Below, one piece after another: positions 50,208 to 58,781 of a stretch of 64,000 nucleotides of DNA. Source of the DNA: a virus. Under the pieces are notes generated by a model that had not been told where the DNA came from, made no database searches, and was given only the letters and a program-made list of their open reading frames with translations. Made by a program: the position numbers and the translations under genes. The first letter of the stretch is position 1. The number at the start of each line of letters is the position of its first letter. The stretch covers positions 1 to 64,000 of the IMG/VR virus record IMGVR_UViG_3300021090_000013, one strand, 5' to 3'.

Positions 50208-51548
50208 ATGCGCGAATGGTTCAAGGTGAAGCTCCAAGCGGATCCGGCGGTCGCCGAGATCCACATCATCGACTACATCGGTGGCTGGATCGACCAGACG
50301 CTGAACGAGATGTTCGGCGAGACCGTGACGGTCACGGCCAAGGCATTCGTACAGGCGCTCGCCGAGATCCCCGAAGCGGTCAAGACGCTGCGGGTGCATG
50401 TGAACTCGCCCGGTGGCGACCTCTTCGGAGCGGTCAACATCGCGAACGCCTTGCGGGCCTGGGCCACGAAGGGCCGCAAGGTCGAGACGATCGTGGATGG
50501 GATGGCCGCGAGCGCCGCCTCCCTGGTGGTGATGGCTGGCGACCCCGTGCGGATCTCCGACAACGGCCTCCTGATGATCCACAACCCTTGGACGGTGGCC
50601 ATGGGCAACGCCGCCGAGATGCGCCAGGCGGCCGACGAACTGGACAAGTTCCGCTCCGGCAACATCATCCCGACCTACCAGTGGCACACGGAACTCAGCG
50701 CCGAAGAGATCGCGGCGTTGATGGACGCGACCACGTGGATGGACGCCAAAGAGGCGGTCGCGATGGGGTTCGCGGATGAGGTGGTCCAGGGGCTGCGGGC
50801 CGCGGCGAGCATCGACCCGCGGACCCTGGCCAAGCTCACGATCCCAGAAAAGTACGCCGACCGCGTGAAGGCCTTGCTCGCCCCGAAGGCCGAACCCACA
50901 GCAGCGGAGGCGAAAGGAGAGCCCATGAAGGTAGCGGCCGCGATGTGTTGCACGTGTTGCGAAGGTGGCCAGTGTTGCTCTTGCTGCCGCGGTGGCGGCG
51001 GCACGGGGTGCGCCTGCGAGGACACCGGCGCCGACTGCGCTTGCTGCAAGTCTGGCGAGTGCTGCGCCTGCTGCAAGGGTGACCAGTGCTGCCCCGACTG
51101 CATGTCCTCCGCGATGGCCGCGGCCTCCGCCCGGGCCGCCATCATTCCGGCCGCCGATGCCGAGATCGTGAAGGCCTGCGGAGAGGCGGGGCTTGATCTC
51201 GCCTTCGCCCAGGTCCTCATCGGCGAGCACGTCGCGTCCGACGCGCTGCCCGAGCGGATCGCCTCGGAGAAGCAGGCGCGGGCAACCGCCAAGGCGCGCG
51301 AGACCGAGATCCGCGCCCTCTGCGCGAAGGCGAAGCAGCCCGACCTGGCCGACGGCTACGTCGCCGGCGGCATGAAGATCGAGCAGGTGCGCCAGCAGCT
51401 CACCCTCATCACGGCCAAGCTCGACAAGGTCGAGATCGATGGCGGGCTCGAACCGGACCACGGCTCCCGCCGCAACCAGATCATCGACATCGCGGCGGTC
51501 TACGCCGAACGTAACAGGCTGGGCGATCCGGCCAAACGGAAGGAGTAA
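50208..51548 (+). CDS. Head protease (ClpP-type) fused to scaffold
   Basis: 446 residues with AGGAG before ATG. Residues 1-230 are a ClpP-fold protease: LRVHVNSPGGDLFGAVNIAN, DGMAASAASLVVMAGD with the nucleophile Ser, LLMIHNPWTVAMG with the His, and the Asp region near LMDATTWMDAKEAVAMGFAD. Residues 240-446 form the scaffold, whose start is also an internal start codon. Between them lies a very cysteine-rich stretch. Corresponds to lambda gpC/Nu3. Confidence 0.88.
   Translation: MREWFKVKLQADPAVAEIHIIDYIGGWIDQTLNEMFGETVTVTAKAFVQALAEIPEAVKTLRVHVNSPGGDLFGAVNIANALRAWATKGRKVETIVDGMAASAASLVVMAGDPVRISDNGLLMIHNPWTVAMGNAAEMRQAADELDKFRSGNIIPTYQWHTELSAEEIAALMDATTWMDAKEAVAMGFADEVVQGLRAAASIDPRTLAKLTIPEKYADRVKALLAPKAEPTAAEAKGEPMKVAAAMCCTCCEGGQCCSCCRGGGGTGCACEDTGADCACCKSGECCACCKGDQCCPDCMSSAMAAASARAAIIPAADAEIVKACGEAGLDLAFAQVLIGEHVASDALPERIASEKQARATAKARETEIRALCAKAKQPDLADGYVAGGMKIEQVRQQLTLITAKLDKVEIDGGLEPDHGSRRNQIIDIAAVYAERNRLGDPAKRKE
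50925..51548 (+). CDS. Nested scaffold protein (Nu3-like) with cysteine-rich N-terminus
   Basis: 207 residues, in frame with the protease. ATG 50925 has AAAGGAG 5 bases upstream, better than many starts in the window, so a separate scaffold is very likely. Residues 8-63 hold about 20 cysteines in C-C-x-C-C and C-A-C-C groups with G, K, E and D between. The remainder is helical, scaffold-like (KARETEIRALCAKAKQPDLA). The cysteine block is unusual in a scaffold and could bind several metal ions or form disulfides. Confidence 0.7.
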   Translation: MKVAAAMCCTCCEGGQCCSCCRGGGGTGCACEDTGADCACCKSGECCACCKGDQCCPDCMSSAMAAASARAAIIPAADAEIVKACGEAGLDLAFAQVLIGEHVASDALPERIASEKQARATAKARETEIRALCAKAKQPDLADGYVAGGMKIEQVRQQLTLITAKLDKVEIDGGLEPDHGSRRNQIIDIAAVYAERNRLGDPAKRKE

Positions 51549-51553
51549 GGCAC

Positions 51554-51940
51554 ATGACGGCATTGAACGAAGGGCAGTACACCGGCGAGTTCCTCATCGA
51601 GGAGCCCGCCCCGAGGATCAGCCGGGAGACCGTCACCGTGACGGTCGATACGGCCACCAAGCTGGAGCCGGGCCACGTCATGGCCCAGCTCTCGGCGGAC
51701 AGCAAGTTCGTCGAGTACGACAACTCCGGCACCGACGGCTCCGAGGAGGCAGCGGGGATCCTCTACAACGAGTGCGACAACTCGGCCGGCGAGGCCCCGG
51801 CAGACTTTACAGCGGTCGTCGTGGTCCGTCTCGCGGCCGTCCGCAAGGCCGACCTGCAGTGGAACAGCGGGGTCGACGCGAGCGGCAAGACGGCGGCGTA
51901 CGCCGATCTCAAGGCCCTGATGATCTTGGCGCTCGACTAA
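51554..51940 (+). CDS. Head decoration protein, lambda gpD-like
   Basis: 128 residues; gene directly after the scaffold. Recognised by the family blocks QYTGEFLIEEPAPRISRETVTV, LEPGHVMAQLSADSKFVEYD, EAAGILYNECDNS and VVVRLAAVRKADLQW. Trimers stabilise the expanded head by binding the gpE-type capsid lattice. Confidence 0.88.
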   Translation: MTALNEGQYTGEFLIEEPAPRISRETVTVTVDTATKLEPGHVMAQLSADSKFVEYDNSGTDGSEEAAGILYNECDNSAGEAPADFTAVVVVRLAAVRKADLQWNSGVDASGKTAAYADLKALMILALD

Positions 51941-51976
51941 GGGCGCCGCCCCCAAAAGGAGAAGGAGAACAAGCCA

Positions 51977-52975
51977 ATGCCGAACTTGGACGTCTTCCGG
52001 AGCGACGCTTTCAGCCTCGTCTCCCTCACCGCCGCCGTCCTGAAGGCGCCCTACAAGCCCGGCCGGATCGGGGCCTCGGGCCTCTTCCGCGAGCGCGGAA
52101 TCGCGACCACGACCGTCGTCGTGGAGGAGAAGGACGGACGGCTCTCCCTGATTCAGACCTCTCCGCGCGGCGGTCCGCCCACCACGATCGGTCAACAGAA
52201 GCGGACCGCGCGGCCCTTCATCGTGCCCCATCTCGAGCGCATGTCCACGGTGCTCGCCGACGAAGTCCAGAACGTGCGGGCCTTCGGTTCGGAGAACGCC
52301 GAGCAGGCGGTGCAGGAAATCGTGAACGAGAGGCTCGCCGATCTGCGGTCGATGCACGAGGTGACGCTCGAACACATGAGGATCGGAGCCATCAAGGGCG
52401 TGGTCATCGACGCGGACGGTTCGACGCTCTTCGATCTGTTCAGCGAGTTCGGGGTCGAGCAGCAGACGGCCACGCTCGACGTCGGCGACACCGCGGACAT
52501 CAGGAATCAGGCGGTCGCGATCCAGCGCCAGATCGAGTATGCGCTCGGCGCCGAGCCGCTCTCGAGCTTCCGCGCCTACTGCGGAGACGACTTTTTCGAC
52601 GCACTGGTTGGCGCCACCAGCGTCAAGGCCGCCCTCCAGTACCAGGAGTCCGCGCTGTTGCGTGGGAACCTGCGCCAGGGGTTCGAATTCGGCGGCATCA
52701 CCTGGGAAAACTACCGCGGCCGGATGCTCTCCACCTCGACTCCGTTCTTCCCCGACGACGAGGCGTACGTCGTGCCCGAAGGGACGAGCCTCTTCAACAC
52801 CTACTTCGCCCCGGCCGACTTCGTCGAGACGGTCAACACGCTCGGCCTGCCCATCTACGCGAAGCAGGCGCCGGACCCGGAATTCAACCGCTGGGTCAAG
52901 ATCCTGACCCAGAGCAACCCGCTGGCGCTGTGCCTGCGGCCGCGTGCGGTCGTCAAGGTCACCCTCGGGACGTAG
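51977..52975 (+). CDS. Major capsid protein, lambda gpE-like (module B)
   Basis: 332 residues with AAGGAGAAGGAG upstream. Typical gpE-family features: DAFSLVSLTAAVLKAPYKPGRI, RPFIVPHLERMSTVLADEVQNVRAFG, EHMRIGAIKGVVIDADGS and a late FNTYFAPADFVETVNTLGLPIYAK. Same HK97 fold in principle but not recognisably related to the capsid protein at 5845 by sequence. Confidence 0.93.
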   Translation: MPNLDVFRSDAFSLVSLTAAVLKAPYKPGRIGASGLFRERGIATTTVVVEEKDGRLSLIQTSPRGGPPTTIGQQKRTARPFIVPHLERMSTVLADEVQNVRAFGSENAEQAVQEIVNERLADLRSMHEVTLEHMRIGAIKGVVIDADGSTLFDLFSEFGVEQQTATLDVGDTADIRNQAVAIQRQIEYALGAEPLSSFRAYCGDDFFDALVGATSVKAALQYQESALLRGNLRQGFEFGGITWENYRGRMLSTSTPFFPDDEAYVVPEGTSLFNTYFAPADFVETVNTLGLPIYAKQAPDPEFNRWVKILTQSNPLALCLRPRAVVKVTLGT

Positions 52976-52982
52976 GCCCACC

Positions 52983-53309
52983 GTGGGCGACCTGAGGCCG
53001 GAGTTCGAAGCCGCGTCGGCTCCATTCGGGGTCGACGCGGTGGTGACTCCGCCCGGCGGATCCCCGGTGGAGACGAGAGTCATCTGGCTACCGCCGATCA
53101 CCGTGGAGCACCCGACCGGCACGGAGCTGCGCCGTGCAGAGCCCAAACGCGTTCTTGCGCTTCCCCTCGACGGCCTCGGCGAGGTGCCGCGCGGGACGAT
53201 CGTGACGGCCCCGGAGTATGAAGGGGCCGAAGCGAGCGACTGGAAGATCGACGAAGCCGAGCGCGTCGACTTCGACCACTACCGGGCCACAGTCTTGCCG
53301 GCGGGGTAG
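52983..53309 (+). CDS. Head-tail connector, gpFII-like
   Basis: 108 residues from GTG. A small beta-barrel protein with G-V-D-A-V-V-T-P-P-G-G-S-P near the front and LDGLGEVPRGTIVTAP, W-K-I-D-E-A-E-R-V-D near the end, as in FII-type head-tail attachment proteins. Position after the capsid gene is right for this role. Confidence 0.7.
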   Translation: MGDLRPEFEAASAPFGVDAVVTPPGGSPVETRVIWLPPITVEHPTGTELRRAEPKRVLALPLDGLGEVPRGTIVTAPEYEGAEASDWKIDEAERVDFDHYRATVLPAG

Positions 53310-53312
53310 GAC

Positions 53313-53762
53313 ATGCCCAGTACACGCGAAGCGGCGATCAGCGAGCTGAGGGACCGGCTTGAGGCCATCGCCCAAGCCAACGGCTTCGGCACCGACGCCG
53401 GGGCGCTGATCTTCCTCGGCGAGTCCCCGACCCTGGGGCCCGACGATCCGACCGCGGCGATCGCCATCGACGTCCAGGAGGACATCCCCAGCTTTCAGGG
53501 CGAGCACGTAGTAGTCACCGTCCCCGTCGACGTGCAGGCCCTGGTGAAGGCCGACGCTGACGACCCCTGGATGACGGTCGAGGCCATCGTCACGGACATC
53601 AAGACCGCCGTCGAGACCGATCGCGACCTGGGCGGCACCTTGATCGCTCGCGGCCTCATGCGGGGGACCGTGCGCCCGCTCGATCGCGAGCCCGGCAGCC
53701 AGTACGTGGGGGCCGCGGTGCAGTACCGGCTCCTCATGAAAGAGAGCTGGGGGAGCCCGTAA
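53313..53762 (+). CDS. Tail terminator/completion protein (gpU-like)
   Basis: 149 residues. Pattern: AAISELRDRLEAIAQANGFG, D-D-P-T-A-A-I-A-I-D-V-Q, VVVTVPVDVQALVKADADDPW and M-T-V-E-A-I-V-T-D-I-K, fitting the minor tail/tail completion group of lambda-type phages. It overlaps no neighbour but the next gene starts within one base of its stop. Confidence 0.7.
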   Translation: MPSTREAAISELRDRLEAIAQANGFGTDAGALIFLGESPTLGPDDPTAAIAIDVQEDIPSFQGEHVVVTVPVDVQALVKADADDPWMTVEAIVTDIKTAVETDRDLGGTLIARGLMRGTVRPLDREPGSQYVGAAVQYRLLMKESWGSP

Positions 53763-54299
53763 ATGGTCACCATCCGCCTCGACAACGCAGACATCAAGGC
53801 TGGGCTCGCGTCCATGCGCGCGAAGTTTCCCCAGGCTGTCCGGCGTGCGCTCAAGCGCGCCGGCACCAGCGGCCGGGCCGAAATGGCGAGAGTGATCGCC
53901 GCGGACACCGGGCTCCCATCCACTCGCGTGAAGAGGGAGATCACCGTCAGGAGCGACGACGTCTCGATGGCGCTGACGACGGCGGGCTTCCGGATTCCGC
54001 TACTCGACTTCCAAGCGCGGGGGCCGGAGCCGTCCCGTGGGCGCGGCCGGGGCGTGTCGTATCGGGCCAAGTCCGGCCGCGTCCAGCTCCCGCACGCGTT
54101 CATCGCGACGATGGCCAGCGGCCACCGGGGAGTGTTCCAGCGGTCGGAGCTTTCGCTCTCCCACTCGTCCATCAGAGAACTGAAGGGGCCATCCATCGCG
54201 CACGTCTTCGAGGTCCTCGCCCCGCAAGGAATCGCAGCCGCCAGCGAGTCGTTCATGAAGAACGTCAAGAGCGAAATCAAATTCGCCATGACCAGGTAA
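53763..54299 (+). CDS. Minor tail protein, gpZ-like
   Basis: 178 residues. The sequence FPQAVRRALKRAGTSGRAEMAR, then the LPSTRVKREITV block and the late PLLDFQARG and HAFIATMASGHRGVFQR, marks the gpZ family of tail completion proteins. In lambda gpZ positions the tape measure/DNA end for injection. Confidence 0.85.
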   Translation: MVTIRLDNADIKAGLASMRAKFPQAVRRALKRAGTSGRAEMARVIAADTGLPSTRVKREITVRSDDVSMALTTAGFRIPLLDFQARGPEPSRGRGRGVSYRAKSGRVQLPHAFIATMASGHRGVFQRSELSLSHSSIRELKGPSIAHVFEVLAPQGIAAASESFMKNVKSEIKFAMTR

Positions 54300-54310
54300 G
54301 GAGGAAGCCC

Positions 54311-54919
54311 GTGCCTCAACCTTTCGAGATCGTTGCTCAGCCCTTCACTTTGTGGGTGGGCGACGTCGGCGACGTCTTCCCCACGATCGACGAGGATCCC
54401 GGCGCGGGGTGGACCAAGATCGGAACCTCCGGCGACCTCAACTACACCGAGGATGGCGTGACGATCACGCACAACCAGACGGTGGAGAAGTTCCGCGCCC
54501 TCGGCAGCACCGGTCCGCGCAAGGCGTTCCGCACGGAAGAGGAGCTGCACATCACCCTCTCTGTCGCTGACGTCTCGCTCGAGCAGTACGCCCAGGCCCT
54601 GAACGACAACACCGTCACCACCGAGCCGCCAGACACCGGGACGGCGGGTTCCAAGAAGCTCGGCCTCTCCCGCGGCCTGAGCGTGGCGCAGCATGCGCTC
54701 CTCATCCGCGGCGCCGCTGCGTCTCCCTACGGCGAGGGGTGGGTCGCGCAGTACGAGGTCCCGGTCGTCGTCCAGGTCGGTGAGCCAGAGGTCGTCTACG
54801 TCAAGGGCGAGCCCGCCGCGCTGGCGCTGGAGTTCGAGGCGCTCGAGGACCCGGACGCCGTGAGCGATGACGAGCGCTTCGGCCGCCTGATCGTGCAGAA
54901 CACCGAGCCCGGGACGTAG
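54311..54919 (+). CDS. Major tail tube protein (module B)
   Basis: 202 residues from GTG with AGGAGG upstream. Tube features: WTKIGTSGDLNYTEDGVTIT, TVEKFRALGSTGPRKAFRTEEELHITLSVADVSLEQ and a C-terminal beta half. A different subfamily from the 145-residue tube protein of module A. Confidence 0.8.
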   Translation: MPQPFEIVAQPFTLWVGDVGDVFPTIDEDPGAGWTKIGTSGDLNYTEDGVTITHNQTVEKFRALGSTGPRKAFRTEEELHITLSVADVSLEQYAQALNDNTVTTEPPDTGTAGSKKLGLSRGLSVAQHALLIRGAAASPYGEGWVAQYEVPVVVQVGEPEVVYVKGEPAALALEFEALEDPDAVSDDERFGRLIVQNTEPGT

Positions 54920-55123
54920 GTGGGGGGCTTGCCCGGCGATCAGGTGGACGCGTTGCGTCGCGAGATCGCGTCGCACAAGTCCGCGATCCGCTGGCACCGG
55001 TCGGCCCTCCAACGTGCCGCCGAAGCGCTGGCCAGGCTCCAGCTCAGCGGCACCGGCATCAAACCAGTCTTCAAAGGCGAAGGGAAAACCCCATGGCCAA
55101 TCTCCTCAACCTCGACACCCTGA
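54920..55123 (+). CDS. Small coiled-coil protein after tail tube
   Basis: 67 residues from GTG directly after the tube stop. LRREIASHKSAIRWHRSALQ and ALARLQLS form a basic helical hairpin of a kind seen near tail genes in other phages. It overlaps the chaperone gene by 31 bases; the overlapped tail is not conserved-looking. Confidence 0.5.
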   Translation: MGGLPGDQVDALRREIASHKSAIRWHRSALQRAAEALARLQLSGTGIKPVFKGEGKTPWPISSTSTP

Positions 55124-55476
55124 CCGAACGGAACACCGTCACGGTCGACGGCGTGCCATACGACCTCATCAATCCAGGCCAACTCTCGATCCTGGACCAA
55201 CACCGCGTTTTGAAGTGGGGAGCACGCGTCCAGGAGCTCCACGCAACCGTGGAGAACCTCTCCGATGCGGCGATCACGGAGATGGGGGAACTCCTGGACC
55301 GCTTCTGCCGGCTCGTGCTGCCGGCGCCTCCAGAGGTCCACGACAGGGTCTCCGACAACCAACGGCTGAAGCTGATGTCGGTTTTTACCGAACTCCTGCG
55401 GGGGGAGACTCCGGCGCCCGCGGGGGCAAGCGCCGCGCCGGTCGCCGACGAGACGTCGACTGGGGAGAGCAAATAG
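55093..55476 (+). CDS. Tail assembly chaperone, short form (module B)
   Basis: 127 residues. Reads VDGVPYDLINPGQLSILDQHRVLKWGAR, followed by a helical part and a low-complexity end (APAGASAAPVADETSTGESK), the general build of G-type tail chaperones. It sits between tail tube and tape measure. The downstream frame encodes a T-like domain that is probably added by frameshift. Confidence 0.75.
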   Translation: MANLLNLDTLTERNTVTVDGVPYDLINPGQLSILDQHRVLKWGARVQELHATVENLSDAAITEMGELLDRFCRLVLPAPPEVHDRVSDNQRLKLMSVFTELLRGETPAPAGASAAPVADETSTGESK

Positions 55477-55748
55477 CGCGCCTGGTGCGCTTCTACGGGG
55501 GAAATCCGATGACCTGGCTGGCCGAGACACCGACGTGCGTGGTCAACGCGCACCTTGCGATGCTCGGCCGGCTCACGGCCGAGGACCGACTTGCCGCCGC
55601 CATGGCCTCCGGCGCGGGAAGGTTCATGAAGCCGGCGCCCATCCGCAGCCAGATCGCAGCATGGAACAGGGCCGCGCAACGCGGCGACGGCAGCAAGGGC
55701 GGCTCTGGCGTCCCCCGGGGCACGGGCATCAAGGTCGTGAAGCGGTGA
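55404..55748 (+). CDS. Tail chaperone T-like extension in -1 frame (module B)
   Basis: The -1 frame stays open from within the short chaperone to 55748 and encodes DWGEQIARLVRFYGGNPMTW then VVNAHLAMLGRLTAEDRLAA, a T-like helical domain. No canonical X-XXY-YYZ heptamer is in register; a run of six Gs (55400-55405) is the only obvious slip candidate. An internal ATG (55509, after GGGGGAAA) could start the T domain separately. The exact junction is not fixed. Confidence 0.6.
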   Translation, partial: GDSGARGGKRRAGRRRDVDWGEQIARLVRFYGGNPMTWLAETPTCVVNAHLAMLGRLTAEDRLAAAMASGAGRFMKPAPIRSQIAAWNRAAQRGDGSKGGSGVPRGTGIKVVKR

Positions 55749-56356
55749 AGGTCTGCAAGAAACGCGGCCATCAATATTCCGCAGAGCGCAGGCAGTGTCC
55801 TGTTTGCCGGCTACTTTCTCGGCGCACCTCAGAAGCCGGTAGGCGCGAGCAGATCCGCGTCCAGAAACGGACATGGGATGCCAATCGTGAGAAAAGGAAA
55901 GCCTCTGCTCGCAGGAATTACCTCTCCCATCGCGAGGCTTGGGCGGAAAGGACTCGCAACCGGAGATCGGCCAACCTGGAAGCTTATCTGGCAAATTGCC
56001 GCTCCTATCAACAAGCCCATCGAGAACGCCACAACGAGCACGTGGCCAAATACCAGAAGGCCCATCCTGAAAAGCACGCCGAGCGCGAGGCGCGACGGCG
56101 CGCCCGAAAGCGCGCCTCGTTGATCGAACCATTCTCGTGGGTCGAGTGGTGCGCAGTGGTTGACTTCTACGGTGGGCTTTGTGCCTACTGCGCCCAACGT
56201 CCGTGGGAGCACAAAGAGCACGTCGTGCCGCTAGCTCGTGGCGGTGCGCATGCCCTCTGGAACCTCGTCCCATCATGCAAGCGTTGCAACTACCGAAAAC
56301 ACACTAAGACCTGGGCGCCGCTCAAGCGCCATCCAGCGATGGCGGAGGCTGCGTAA
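55745..56356 (+). CDS. HNH homing endonuclease
   Basis: 203 residues from GTG overlapping the chaperone stop. N-terminal zinc knuckle (CKKRGHQYSAERRQCPVC), a long basic middle with arginine/histidine helices, and an HNH nuclease: GLCAYCAQRPW, HVVPLARGGAHALWNLVPSC, KRCNYRKHTKTW. The G+C content is lower than around it. A free-standing mobile endonuclease inserted between chaperone and tape measure. Confidence 0.88.
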   Translation: MKVCKKRGHQYSAERRQCPVCRLLSRRTSEAGRREQIRVQKRTWDANREKRKASARRNYLSHREAWAERTRNRRSANLEAYLANCRSYQQAHRERHNEHVAKYQKAHPEKHAEREARRRARKRASLIEPFSWVEWCAVVDFYGGLCAYCAQRPWEHKEHVVPLARGGAHALWNLVPSCKRCNYRKHTKTWAPLKRHPAMAEAA

Positions 56357-56357
56357 G

Positions 56358-58781
56358 ATGTCCGAACGGCTCGCCCGCGGCGTCATCGAGATCGCGATCG
56401 ACGACAAGGACGTCCGGGCCGGCCTCGCCCGCGTGACCGGCGCCTCCGACAGCGCGGCGCACTCGGTCGCCGGCATCAGCGACGGGATGAGGACCTCCTT
56501 CGGGGCGGTGGCCACCGTCCTGGGCGGAGCGGTCACAGCCATCGCGGGAATCACCACCGGAATCGTGGCCCTGGGCATCCACGGGTCTGACGTTGCCGAC
56601 GTCCAGGAAGCCTTCTCCGGGCTCTCGGAGGGGATGGGCTCCACCGCAGACGTGATGCTGGGCGTGCTTCAGGAAGGGACCCAGGGCACCATCTCGAACT
56701 TCGACCTCATGAAGATGTCGAATGCGGCCCTCGGAAGCGGGCTCATCACCTCTTCCGAGAGCATGGCCACGCTGGCGGCTGGGGCGAAGCTGCTCGCAGA
56801 TAGCACCGGAGGCGATACCGCCGAAGCCTTCGACACCTTGACCACGGCGATGGCAAGTGGCCGCACGGCCGCCCTCAAGCACCTGGGCATCTTCGTCGAC
56901 AGCAAGGTGGCGGTCGAGGACTACCGCAAGTCCACGGGCCACCTCACCGGCGAGCTGACTGACGGCCAGCGTGCGACGGCGCTCAGCGAGGCCGCCCTGC
57001 GGGCGCTCCGAAAGCAGGTCGACGAGAACGGGATCTCCGTAAAGGACTTCTCCGACAACGTCGCCCGCGTCAAGGTCGCCGTCCAAAACTGGACCGACAG
57101 CCTGGCCGTCGCCATTGCCAAGTCCCCAGTCTTGTCCGCCGGGATGGGGGTGCTGGGCACGGCCATCACGAACGCCTTCGGCTCGAACCAGCAAGCGCAA
57201 ACGCAAGCCCTCGCGCGTCATGTCGGGAGCTTCGCCATCGGCATAGTGAACACGGGCATCGTCCTTGGCACGTTCGCCTCGGTAGCCAATGCCGTCTTCT
57301 CCGGGGTCCGGGTCGTCGTGTTGTCCGTCCTCGAAACCTTCGTGGTCCTCGCCACCGGTATCGTCGGAATCATCAATGAGCTTGTCCACGGGGCCAGCAC
57401 AATCCCGGGGTTCAGCCTTGCCCTGGGCGGAGTGGAGGCATCGACTACCGCGGCGACACTCGCGCTGGATGAGATGGCGCACGGGCTGACCGAGCAGATC
57501 GGAGAGGCGGCGAAGGGAGTCGCCGGCAACAACGAGCTCGGCCAGAAGATCACCGCGACCACCGGCACCTTCATGCTCATGCGGGACGCGATGGTCAAGG
57601 CCCAGACCGAGCAGCTCAAGGTGACCGCGACGGCCCCGCACCCGGCGATCAAGAAGGTGGGCGACGAGGCCGGGCTCACGGCCGCGCAGATGCTGGCGCT
57701 GGCCGAGGCCGAGCGCACCGCCACAGATCGCGCCTTTGCGATGAACCAAACGCTTGAGGCCAAGGGACAGGAGCTTCAAGACAACCTGACGGCGTCGACT
57801 CTTAGCGGCGTGGATGCGCGGCTCTTTCAGATCAATCGAGAGCGCGAAGCCGCCCTGGCGAGCCTGGCGCAGTACGCGCGCTCCTACCCGGTGTGGTACG
57901 CGGCGCAAGTCCTCGCGGTGCAACTGACCTACGGCAACATGACGGCGGCCGCGCAGGGCCACTTCACCACCGTGAAACAGGCTGCCGAGGCCGCCGGTTT
58001 CGCGTTGCGATCAACACTCCAGGCCACGTCCGCCAACGCCACGACCCTCTACGCCGACATGCTCGCAAGTGGGCAATTCACCTACGCCCAGCTCGTCGCG
58101 GCCGGCCAGGCATCAGCCAATGCCCAGCAGTTGGCTAACGGCGGGACGGCGCTGACTCATGATGAGCAATTGCGAGAGACGGCCCGAATCGCGGCCGAGG
58201 CATACGCAGCGATCACGAGAGCTGCTGTAGCCTCGGACGCCGAGATCGAGCGGGCCCACAGGGCATCGGCCGACGCCCAAAAGGCGGTGGACGAGGCCGT
58301 GCTCAGGGCCCGACTCGGCCATGCAGCAATGGCCCTCGACGCCGCCTCCTCAATGATCGGCTCCATCTTCTCGCACAACAAGTCGACGGCGATCGCGATG
58401 GCCTTGATCGACACCGCGTCGGCCATCGTCAAAGCCATCGCTGCGACCCCCTTGCCCTGGGGCCTGATCCCGGCCGCGGCGGCCGCTGCCATGGGCGCCG
58501 CCCAGATCGCGACGATTCGGAACACGAACCCGGGCCACGCCCTAGGCACGCCGCGGCTCGACTTCGCCGACTTCGGCTCGGAGTCCTTCCAGCCGCTGCA
58601 CAACCAGGAGGCCGTCATCCCCCGTGGCGGCGGACACCTGTTGGCCGGCGAGATCGCTGACTCCATGGGTGGTAGCGCCGAGCTGGGGGCCAAGCTCGAT
58701 CGAATCGCGGACCTCCTCGAACGACAGCCAGCCGAGATGCGCAAGGCCTACCGCAACGCGTTCCTGCTGGACACGGCCTGA
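56358..58781 (+). CDS. Tape measure protein, module B
   Basis: 807 residues, ATG with GGAGG upstream. Hydrophobic helix pairs near 45-75 (VATVLGGAVTAIAGITTGIV) and 300-370 (FAIGIVNTGIVLGTFASVAN; VVVLSVLETFVVLATGIVGI), alanine-rich coiled coils, and a late IAMALIDTASAIVKAIAATP and AAAAAMGAAQIATIRNTNPG that match the end of many tape measures. Shorter than the module A protein, so the tail should be shorter. Confidence 0.9.
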   Translation: MSERLARGVIEIAIDDKDVRAGLARVTGASDSAAHSVAGISDGMRTSFGAVATVLGGAVTAIAGITTGIVALGIHGSDVADVQEAFSGLSEGMGSTADVMLGVLQEGTQGTISNFDLMKMSNAALGSGLITSSESMATLAAGAKLLADSTGGDTAEAFDTLTTAMASGRTAALKHLGIFVDSKVAVEDYRKSTGHLTGELTDGQRATALSEAALRALRKQVDENGISVKDFSDNVARVKVAVQNWTDSLAVAIAKSPVLSAGMGVLGTAITNAFGSNQQAQTQALARHVGSFAIGIVNTGIVLGTFASVANAVFSGVRVVVLSVLETFVVLATGIVGIINELVHGASTIPGFSLALGGVEASTTAATLALDEMAHGLTEQIGEAAKGVAGNNELGQKITATTGTFMLMRDAMVKAQTEQLKVTATAPHPAIKKVGDEAGLTAAQMLALAEAERTATDRAFAMNQTLEAKGQELQDNLTASTLSGVDARLFQINREREAALASLAQYARSYPVWYAAQVLAVQLTYGNMTAAAQGHFTTVKQAAEAAGFALRSTLQATSANATTLYADMLASGQFTYAQLVAAGQASANAQQLANGGTALTHDEQLRETARIAAEAYAAITRAAVASDAEIERAHRASADAQKAVDEAVLRARLGHAAMALDAASSMIGSIFSHNKSTAIAMALIDTASAIVKAIAATPLPWGLIPAAAAAAMGAAQIATIRNTNPGHALGTPRLDFADFGSESFQPLHNQEAVIPRGGGHLLAGEIADSMGGSAELGAKLDRIADLLERQPAEMRKAYRNAFLLDTA

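Noticed and set aside
56322-57962. 546-codon minus-strand frame opposite the module B tape measure
   Set aside because: Composition (R, H, G, L rich) is that of an antisense shadow; no recognisable domain.
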